Made by a program: the position numbers and the translations under genes
DNA from: JBAXLO01 sp037134755
GTDB lineage: Bacteria; Bacteroidota; Bacteroidia; Bacteroidales; JACABE01
NCBI GenBank assembly: GCA_037134755.1
Contig: JBAXLO010000018.1
Location: 1-34,621 of the forward strand
DNA length: 34,621 nucleotides
Direction: 5' to 3'
The notes under the pieces: model-generated
Database searches by the model: none
Told to the model about the DNA's origin: nothing
Seen by the model: only the letters and a program-made list of their open reading frames with translations
In this document: piece by piece, positions 8,357 to 14,871 of the stretch
How the letters are laid out: each line of letters begins with the position of its first letter
How positions within the stretch are numbered: position 1 is the stretch's first letter

Positions 8357-10033
8357 ATGGTGTCAAAAATTAGTAAAATGCTTGAAAGTCCATTACTCAA
8401 GAAGTATTTAAAAGTTCGGTCTTCTATTTATGGTCGGGTAGTTTATATTATTATTATCCTATCAGTTTTCCTTTTTGTATCATTTGGTATAATATTTAGA
8501 TCCGTCAACGAAGAATACATGAAAAGTATAATTCGCCAACGTGGAACTAATGCGGCACTGCTTGTAAGAAGTGCTTTATATCAGTCGATGTTAGAGAACA
8601 ACAAAAGTGCTATGCAGAGTATGCTTGATGTTATTAACAGAATGTCAGGTATTGATGACGTGAATTTATATGATATTAAAGAGAATTTAGTTTATTCTTC
8701 ATTTAAACCTAATACAACAGGACATAGTAATCCAAATTGCAAAGAATGTCATTCAAGTATAAATTCAATATTGCCCGAAAAAGACAACTTTTATAAAGTT
8801 ATCGGTATCAATAGTGAATGTATGATGAATAATAACGACAATAGCCACAGGCATTTATTAATAAACTCACCTATCAATAACGAAAAATCATGTTATACAA
8901 GTTCCTGTCATGCACATCAACAAAGTGAGAAAGTTTTAGGTTCGCTTGTTATAAAAATACCTTTAGAAGAACTCGATAAAACTCTTCAAAAATCTACTAG
9001 AGATTTCTATCTACTAGCTACTCTAATGACTACAATACTTCTTGGATTTCTTATAATGTTTACCAGAAAAGAAATAAAAAGTCCATTAAATGCATTAATC
9101 AGAGCAAGTGAAGCTGTATCAAAAGGTGATAGAGAAATGAGATTGGAAATAAAACCGAATCAATTAGGTGATATGAGAATGGTTTCAGCCGCATTTAACG
9201 ATATGCTTGATAACTTACAAGCTACTAACAACGAATTATATAATTGGTCACAACAACTAGAATATAAAGTACAAAAGAAATCAGAAGAATTAGGTCAAGC
9301 TCAAAATGAACTTATAAATGTTGAAAGAATAGCTTCTTTAGGAAAATTATCTTTATCAGTTGCCCATGAAATTAACAACCCCCTTTCAGGAATTCTTATT
9401 TACACAAAATTAGTTCATAAACAACTTCTTAATGAAGAGATGAAATCAGAAAAGAAGGAATCTGTTTTAAAACATTTAAAAATGATCGAGAATGAAACTA
9501 AACGATGTGGAGATATAGTGAAAAGTTTATTAGATTTCTCGAGAAAAGATCAAAACCTATTCGAAGATAAACATATTCATGAAGTATTACATGAAACAAG
9601 TGATCTGTTAACTCATTCGATGAAAATAGCTAAAATAATTTTCTTAACTGATTTTTCTGCTAATTTTGATTTAGTTTATTGTAATCCTAACCAAATTAAA
9701 CAAGCCTGCATAGCCATATTGGTTAATGCATTGGAAGCTGTTACAGAAAATGGCGAAATCTTATTTAAAACATATAACCCTAACGAAGATCAGATTACAA
9801 TAGAAATCACAGATAATGGATCAGGCATTGCCGAAGAAGATATCCCACATATATTCGAACCGTTCTTTTCGACCAAACATAATACCAGAGGAACAGGTTT
9901 GGGCTTATCTATTGTTCATGGAATTGTACAAAGTCATAATGGTAAAACCGGAGTGATTTCTGAAGTAGGAAAAGGATCTAAAATGTCAATAACATTACCA
10001 TTAAAAAAAGAAATTAAAGAAACCATATTATGA
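8357..10033 (+). CDS. Sensor histidine kinase with periplasmic c-type haem motifs
   Basis: 558 residues. Membrane segments at about 28-47 and 217-236 enclose a periplasmic sensor domain. That domain carries CKECH (128-132), a standard CxxCH haem c site, and CYTSSCH (179-185), a Cx4CH variant. A HAMP-like linker follows (about 237-290), then a coiled segment, the HisKA box with VAHEINNPLSG (phosphoacceptor His337), and a HATPase domain with DNGSGI, FEPFFSTK and GTGLGLSIVHG. It would sense redox state, a ligand such as oxygen or NO, or an electron carrier through haem, and phosphorylate the response regulator whose gene overlaps its end by 4 bases. Covalent haem attachment needs a cytochrome c maturation system, not seen in this window. 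Confidence 0.9.
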   Translation: MVSKISKMLESPLLKKYLKVRSSIYGRVVYIIIILSVFLFVSFGIIFRSVNEEYMKSIIRQRGTNAALLVRSALYQSMLENNKSAMQSMLDVINRMSGIDDVNLYDIKENLVYSSFKPNTTGHSNPNCKECHSSINSILPEKDNFYKVIGINSECMMNNNDNSHRHLLINSPINNEKSCYTSSCHAHQQSEKVLGSLVIKIPLEELDKTLQKSTRDFYLLATLMTTILLGFLIMFTRKEIKSPLNALIRASEAVSKGDREMRLEIKPNQLGDMRMVSAAFNDMLDNLQATNNELYNWSQQLEYKVQKKSEELGQAQNELINVERIASLGKLSLSVAHEINNPLSGILIYTKLVHKQLLNEEMKSEKKESVLKHLKMIENETKRCGDIVKSLLDFSRKDQNLFEDKHIHEVLHETSDLLTHSMKIAKIIFLTDFSANFDLVYCNPNQIKQACIAILVNALEAVTENGEILFKTYNPNEDQITIEITDNGSGIAEEDIPHIFEPFFSTKHNTRGTGLGLSIVHGIVQSHNGKTGVISEVGKGSKMSITLPLKKEIKETIL

Positions 10034-11373
10034 GTAAAAAAATATCAATATTAATTGTTGATGACGAAGATTCAGTCAGAGACTCTCTCTTCAATTGGTT
10101 TATAGAAGATGGGTACCGAGTAGAGTGTGCTGAGAATGCAAAAATAGCTTTATCTAAACTTGAATCCGATAGCTTTGATATTATATTAGCTGATATAAAG
10201 ATGCCTGGAATGGATGGGCTGGAAATGCTTAGAAGAATAAAATCATTAAAAGCTGATGCAATAGTTATAGTAATGACAGCTTTTGCCACAGTTGATACTG
10301 CTGTTCAAGCTTTAAAAGACGGTGCTTTTGATTATATCACAAAACCATTTGATCCTGATGATCTATCTCATTTAATTAGAAACGCTTCAAAACAGATATC
10401 TTTATTACAAGAAAACGAGATCCTCAAAGAAAGAGTAATTACTTTGGAAAATGTTGAAGATATTATTGGCGAAAGCGATGCAATGAAAAAAGTTTTAAAA
10501 GCAGTTGAAAGTGTTTCTCAATCCAATTCTTCAGTAATTATTACAGGCGAAAGTGGTACCGGAAAAGAATTAATTGCAAAAGCTATCCATTCTAATTCTC
10601 CTCGAAAATATTTTCCTTTGGTAAGTGTTCATTGTGGTGCTTTGACAGAAAGTTTATTGGAAAGCGAGTTATTTGGTCATGAGAAAGGTGCATTTACAGG
10701 CGCTATGTATATTCGAAAAGGTAGATTTGAAATGGCTGATAGTGGATCTATATTCTTAGATGAAATTTCTACTATTTCTACTAAAATGCAAATAGAGTTA
10801 TTACGGGTACTCGAAACAAAATCTTTTGTAAGAGTAGGTGGTAATAAAGAGATAAGTTCAGATTTTAGAGTAATTTGTGCTACCAATCGCAATCTTAAAC
10901 AAATGGTTGAAGAGGGAACTTTCCGCGAAGATTTATTTTATCGTTTGAATGTTGTCAATATTCATGTCCCTTCTCTACGCGATAGAAAAGAAGATATTCC
11001 TTTGCTTGCCCAGTATTTCATTAAGAAATATTGTACTTCTATGAACAAACCTACTATTCCTATTGATAACTCCTCATTAAAGAGATTAATGGAATTTGAT
11101 TTCCCGGGTAATATCCGTGAACTCGAAAACATGATCGAACGTGCACTAGTTGTTGGTAATGGAAAGAAAATCACTTTAAAAGATTTTAGTTTCGAGAAGA
11201 AATTCATCAATTCTTCCAGCGAAAGTTTAGATGTACAAGAAAAGAATCATATTGCCCAAATATTATTAAAATATGAATGGAATATCTCTCGTTCAGCTAA
11301 AGCCTTACAAGTTGACAGAGTAACTCTTTATAACAAAATAAAAAAATATAATTTAAAAGCATTTGGGAAATAG
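10030..11373 (+). CDS. Sigma-54-dependent response regulator (NtrC family)
   Basis: 447 residues with three domains: a receiver (1-120) with acidic pocket DDED near 11-14 and phosphoacceptor Asp55 in LADIKMPG; an AAA+ domain (about 145-370) with Walker A GESGTGKE (173-180), the sigma-54 contact loop GAFTGA (220-225) and FLDEI as Walker B; and a C-terminal Fis-type helix-turn-helix (about 405-445, SRSAKALQVDRVTLYNKIKK). All residues needed for phosphorylation, ATP hydrolysis and sigma-54 contact are present. It overlaps the kinase gene by 4 bases (ATGA), so they are a cognate pair. The likely target is the GcvH-like gene upstream, through the dyads at 7214 and 7301. Confidence 0.95.
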   Translation: MSKKISILIVDDEDSVRDSLFNWFIEDGYRVECAENAKIALSKLESDSFDIILADIKMPGMDGLEMLRRIKSLKADAIVIVMTAFATVDTAVQALKDGAFDYITKPFDPDDLSHLIRNASKQISLLQENEILKERVITLENVEDIIGESDAMKKVLKAVESVSQSNSSVIITGESGTGKELIAKAIHSNSPRKYFPLVSVHCGALTESLLESELFGHEKGAFTGAMYIRKGRFEMADSGSIFLDEISTISTKMQIELLRVLETKSFVRVGGNKEISSDFRVICATNRNLKQMVEEGTFREDLFYRLNVVNIHVPSLRDRKEDIPLLAQYFIKKYCTSMNKPTIPIDNSSLKRLMEFDFPGNIRELENMIERALVVGNGKKITLKDFSFEKKFINSSSESLDVQEKNHIAQILLKYEWNISRSAKALQVDRVTLYNKIKKYNLKAFGK

Positions 11374-11421
11374 TTTCATTTAATTAAATACTAAAAACTC
11401 AGACCTCCTAATAGTTTGTGC

Positions 11422-11946
11422 ATGAATTCTCATAACATCACACTTATATCATTTGGTTATTTTGAAAGTAATTTTTTGAAAAAAATCGCTGATAATATTC
11501 ATCACGAATTATCAGTAACTGCTAATATTAAAGAAGGTCATCTGGATTTAAGCGACTACTACAACCCTGCCCGACTTCAATACGATGCTAATAAGCTATT
11601 ACAACATGTTGATACTTATTTTGCATCTGATAATATTAAAACTATTGGATTATTTAATGTTGATTTATATATACCAATCTTCACATATATCTTCGGACAA
11701 GCATATTTAAATAAGCGTACCGGAATAGCATCTATCTACAGACTATGTAACGAAAGATATGGAATTGAATCTGATGAAGAACTGTTATTAGAACGCTTTA
11801 GTAAGGAAATCATCCATGAGATTGGGCACACCTTAGGACTTGTACACTGCCATATCCCTGATTGTGTAATGAGATCCGGTACTTATGTTGAAGATATAGA
11901 TCAAAAGAATTCAAGTCTTTGCCATTTATGTAAAGATAAACTATAA
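11422..11946 (+). CDS. amzA: Archaemetzincin-type zinc metalloprotease
   Basis: 174 residues from the ATG at 11422; a TTG two codons upstream (11416) is a weaker start. It has the archaemetzincin signature near the C-terminus: HEIGHTLGLVH (His132, Glu133, His136, His142 binding the catalytic zinc), then Cys143, Cys148 and the pair Cys167/Cys170 that form the structural zinc site. The spacing fits the family motif, except that the Met directly after the second Cys is displaced by one (CVM). Predicted to be cytoplasmic, since no signal peptide is visible. Physiological substrates of bacterial members are not established. It starts 48 bases after the response regulator gene and could be co-transcribed with it. 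Confidence 0.85.
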   Translation: MNSHNITLISFGYFESNFLKKIADNIHHELSVTANIKEGHLDLSDYYNPARLQYDANKLLQHVDTYFASDNIKTIGLFNVDLYIPIFTYIFGQAYLNKRTGIASIYRLCNERYGIESDEELLLERFSKEIIHEIGHTLGLVHCHIPDCVMRSGTYVEDIDQKNSSLCHLCKDKL

Positions 11947-12068
11947 GTACAATAGAAATGAAGTCATGATTAAGTTCCTGACAGCTTTCCCATCCTTTTA
12001 GGTATGAGAAAAAGCTTATATATTTAGATATTAGGAGTTAAGTCAAAATACTTGGATATTTAGTGAAT

Positions 12069-12445
12069 ATGTTTGGTGTTTTTAGTGAAATGTTTGGTGT
12101 TATTGTTCCTATGTTTGGTGTTGACATTCCTTTTCTTGGAGTTGAAGTTGCTTTGCTTGGAATTATTGGCTAATTTTTGGGGTTAACATGTCATTGCTTG
12201 GAGATATTGTCACTTTGCTTGGAGTTGGAGTGGATATGTTTGGAACTTTTTCTCTAATGTTTGGAGTTAGAGTTGTTATGTTTGGGACTTTTTTTTGAAT
12301 GTTTAGAGTTATTTTTTGAATGTTTAGTATTATTTTTTGAATGTTTAGTGTTTTTTTAGAAATGCTTGGAACTTTTTCTCCAATGTTTGGAGTTATTTTC
12401 AAAATGTTTGGAACTTTTTTCGGAATGTTTGGAGTTAGAGTTGTC
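12069..12445. repeat. Phased 21-bp repeat array, about 18 units
   Basis: Units resembling ATGTTTGGAGTTATTTTTTGA recur every 21 bases, with one 20-base unit near 12153-12173. Core starts can be read at 12069, 12090, 12111, 12132, 12153, 12173, 12194, 12215, 12236, 12257, 12278, 12299 and so on to 12425. Each unit has ATGTTTGG or TTGCTTGG followed by a T-rich tract. There are no spacers, so it is not a CRISPR. Frames through it give seven-residue periodic peptides on both strands, which I regard as by-products. It lies between the archaemetzincin gene and the PIN-cassette block. Confidence 0.85.
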
Positions 12446-12741
12446 TTGCTTGCGATGAATCTGCATGTTACGATATATATTTTTTTTATAAAGAGACTTA
12501 AAATAGTTACCAAAAGAAATAAATAACCACAATTTATTTAAAAGACCCATTGATTCATAAAAAAGAAGAAAAATCTTTTTCACGTAAAGGAAATCCTCAA
12601 AGGGTTTAAAAGTATTTATGTATTTACCCTAGCCTTTAGTCTGTGGGTAGTTGAAAGTGTGTACATTCGGCTTTTAAGCCTGATTCTTTAAGCCACATAG
12701 TGGCGATCTATTTGTAAACAACAGTAACAAATCTGTTATAG

Positions 12742-12846
12742 CCCTTCGGTTGGAGCGTAGTCGAAGCATTAAGGGGTTGGAGTTATTTCTTAAAAATAAC
12801 CACTCATTAAGTTCCCTGCTTTAGGTTCTTGAGCTAGTCGAACGGG
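12742..12846. repeat. Pair of dispersed GAGC-GTCGAA palindromic repeat fragments
   Basis: CCCTTCGGTTGGAGCGTAG followed by TCGAAG (12742-12766) holds a CTTCG/CGAAG stem, and 12824-12846 holds GAGCTAGTCGAACGGG. Both resemble the inverted-repeat elements in hsdM and at 574-592. A small hairpin, GTTATTT/AAATAAC, sits between them at 12782-12800. The remaining sequence from 12446 to 12916 shows no credible gene or RNA. Confidence 0.45.
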
Positions 12847-12916
12847 TGCGTGCGATAATGATTAGTTAGAATTATTATGTTTTAGCACAATGTTTATTGT
12901 TGAGATAAGACTAGAT

Positions 12917-13462
12917 TTACTTTATATTTGCAGTTATAACTTCAACATTATTTGAATAATTGAAAAAATCTGCATCATCAGTTACAATTTTCCAATTTTT
13001 TGTACGTGCAAGTTCTAAGTAATAACTATCGTTAAAATCACAATTATCTAATTCCTTATATACATTTTCTAAGTCAATTGAATTAAACTCATCTGAACAG
13101 CGCTCAGTATTATTTAAAATTTGAGTTAAAGTTAATTTTATTTGGCTAACTGATTTTTTATAAGTGTCAGATGGAATAAAATCTAATTTATATTTAGACT
13201 TCATTACATTTTCAGGTTTTCTTCTCCAATTCTCATACTCAATTTTCAACCAAGCATTACAAAACTCTGATAAAACTAGTGAATTTATCCAAATACAAGC
13301 TTTTGCTATATTAATTTTACTAAAGAAGTCTGAATATTTCTGTTGTTTGTGTTTTTGGTAACCAGCAATTGGGCAAAATAAATACATCCAAATATTGTTA
13401 TCAAAGAAAAAAACATCAGTTGATCTGGGTTGGTAATTAGCTATATCTATAATTTTAGTCAT
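12917..13462 (-). CDS. PIN-domain protein (putative ribonuclease)
   Basis: 181 residues. PIN-fold acidic residues appear in order: Asp21 in FFFDNNIW, Glu66 in SLVLSEF, Asp142/Asp145 in DFNDSYY and Asp162/Asp163 in IVTDDADF. This arrangement suits a metal-dependent RNase like VapC, although at 181 residues it is longer than most VapC toxins (about 130) because of a central insertion. It overlaps the end of the DUF4325 gene by 8 bases and is the last gene of a three-gene operon. There is no VapB-like antitoxin; the upstream STAS-like and GHKL proteins may instead control it. Assignment rests on motif pattern alone. Confidence 0.75.
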   Translation of the reverse strand: MTKIIDIANYQPRSTDVFFFDNNIWMYLFCPIAGYQKHKQQKYSDFFSKINIAKACIWINSLVLSEFCNAWLKIEYENWRRKPENVMKSKYKLDFIPSDTYKKSVSQIKLTLTQILNNTERCSDEFNSIDLENVYKELDNCDFNDSYYLELARTKNWKIVTDDADFFNYSNNVEVITANIK

Positions 13463-13811
13463 TACTTAATACCTCATTTACCGAATTATCAAAATCCTCT
13501 TTATTGGCAAAGTATTCTTTTGCTCTTTCAATAACTAGTTTAAATAAGCTTACATCTTCTGATTTAACATTCTCTAGCTTTAGCTTACTCTCAAGTTGTT
13601 CGCTAGTGTATTTACTATAAAGCTGACCTATTGCAGCATTAAGAAATGCAGTTATAATAAAATTTATATTTTGAAAGTCTAACACAACAACAACTTCTTG
13701 CATTAAAGCTTTATCAATTTTCTTGAATAATGCATCGCCATCGCTAACACTAATAGCAGCTTCGCCTCCTACTTCATCAAAAACTCGAATGATATATTTG
13801 TTTGATTCCAT
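13455..13811 (-). CDS. STAS-like DUF4325 protein
   Basis: 118 residues. The segment VVVVLDFQNINFIITAFLNAAIGQLY (about 40-65) has the strand-helix pattern of STAS-like DUF4325 proteins, which resemble anti-sigma-factor antagonists; Thr54 sits where a phosphorylatable Ser or Thr would be expected. Proteins of this type are often encoded beside GHKL ATPases, as here, suggesting a partner-switching pair. The start is 13 bases after the GHKL stop codon, and the end overlaps the PIN gene by 8 bases. A TAATTTTG box lies only a few bases upstream of the ATG (13816-13823), which may be chance or a second, nearly leaderless start. Confidence 0.75.
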   Translation of the reverse strand: MESNKYIIRVFDEVGGEAAISVSDGDALFKKIDKALMQEVVVVLDFQNINFIITAFLNAAIGQLYSKYTSEQLESKLKLENVKSEDVSLFKLVIERAKEYFANKEDFDNSVNEVLSND

Positions 13812-13824
13812 TCTGCAAAATTAA

Positions 13825-14712
13825 TTAAAATTTGATATCATTCACATTTTCATTTTTAAAATGATAAATTGAAGTATCGTCTAAATTAAATTCAATATTA
13901 ACAATTGTACCTTGAAAAGATTTTGGGAAATCCCTGAAACTTTCTACTTTATTTGAATATTCCCAATATCCGTTGCCTGAAACAATTTGGATTTTACCTT
14001 TGTTCAGTTCAACAAAATCTTTAATAATTTTAAAACCTAAGCCACCTGGTATATTTTTACTTATTGGTTTGGTAGTGTTATTTGCAGCTAAAGCCCATTT
14101 TATTGCATCTTTTCCATTTAAATCAGCATTCAAATATTCATTAACATTTTTTTGAATACTTTTACCTAGATCAACAATTGTAAAATCTATTCTGGGTGGA
14201 TTATTATTGGGATAGAATTGACCACAACTATAGACAAAATCACAATTTCCATGAATAACTGCATTGCTATATATCTCAAAAATACTTCTTATAATTTCTA
14301 TCTGAACAGCATTACTTAATTTTGGGAACTTTTTCTTTCTTAACAGCTCAAATAATATAAATTCTTTTATTAGTTGTTCATCATCAATCTTATTTCTTCG
14401 ATATTTAATTGTTGTATTATTGAAATCCATTATCATCGAACCACCAAAAGAAGCCATAAAAAAGTTTTTACTAAAAACATCTTCAACTTTTGATTTCAAA
14501 TTTATCAAGTAAACATTATTGATATTGCTTTTGATCTCTGTTATAATAGCACCTAATACTGCACATAAATTAGCATCAAACCATGCAGTATCAGAAAAAT
14601 CTAAATAGACATCCTTAAACTCTTCATCTTTTAGATCATTATAAAGTTTTATAAAAAAGCTATATCCTTCATAATTGCTATAAACATTTATTGGTATTGG
14701 GATTTTAATCAT
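13825..14712 (-). CDS. GHKL ATPase with N-terminal STAS-like region
   Basis: 295 residues. The N-terminus contains VYLDFSDTAWFDANLCAVLG (35-54), a STAS-like strand and helix. The C-terminal half is a GHKL ATP-binding domain with an N box FEIYSNAVIHGN (145-156; Asn150, His154), a D box IVDLGKS (179-185; Asp181) and a G box GGLGFKII (223-230). No phosphoacceptor His box or membrane segment is present, so it is a soluble ATPase or protein kinase like the anti-sigma SpoIIAB/RsbW type rather than a sensor kinase. First gene of a three-gene operon with a DUF4325 protein and a PIN protein. Together they look like a partner-switching regulator tied to an RNase effector; that is inference. Confidence 0.8.
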   Translation of the reverse strand: MIKIPIPINVYSNYEGYSFFIKLYNDLKDEEFKDVYLDFSDTAWFDANLCAVLGAIITEIKSNINNVYLINLKSKVEDVFSKNFFMASFGGSMIMDFNNTTIKYRRNKIDDEQLIKEFILFELLRKKKFPKLSNAVQIEIIRSIFEIYSNAVIHGNCDFVYSCGQFYPNNNPPRIDFTIVDLGKSIQKNVNEYLNADLNGKDAIKWALAANNTTKPISKNIPGGLGFKIIKDFVELNKGKIQIVSGNGYWEYSNKVESFRDFPKSFQGTIVNIEFNLDDTSIYHFKNENVNDIKF

Positions 14713-14733
14713 TAGGCATTAAGCTTTTTTCTG

Positions 14734-14741
14734 CAAAATTA
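14734..14741 (-). promoter_or_regulatory. -7 promoter element of the GHKL-DUF4325-PIN operon
   Basis: The minus strand reads TAATTTTG followed by CAGAA, a good TAnnTTTG box, 21 bases before the start codon at 14712. No clear -33 box. Confidence 0.45.
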
Positions 14742-14807
14742 CACATTTAATTCGTAAATATTAATTAATTCTTTTCTTCCTTACCTCAATCAACTCAAAA
14801 TCTTCAT

Positions 14808-14822
14808 TTCAGAAAGTCTGAA
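14808..14822 (-). other. Inverted repeat downstream of hsdR
   Basis: TTCAGA and TCTGAA are separated by 3 bases, about 50 bases past the hsdR stop. It could act as a weak terminator or mRNA 3' hairpin, but no T-run follows directly. Confidence 0.3.
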
Positions 14823-14871
14823 TCTTTTAATGATTTTTTACTAACCAATATTTTTATACTTGTTACATTAG

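Noticed and set aside
12069..12445. CRISPR-like array
   Set aside because: The 21-base units abut each other with no unique spacers, and no cas genes are near.
12163..12513. Minus-strand ORF of 116 residues through the 21-bp array, with Pro-Asn-Ile repeats
   Set aside because: Its periodic peptide follows directly from the 21-base repeat, overlapping ORFs occur on the other strand, and no start signals or neighbours support it.
12341..12526. Plus-strand ORF of 61 residues with repeated Met-Phe-Gly
   Set aside because: It lies within the 21-bp array and runs into non-coding sequence, so it is probably not a gene.
12923..12930. Plus-strand TATATTTG promoter reading antisense into the PIN gene
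   Set aside because: A single -7 match without a -33 box in AT-rich DNA is likely chance.
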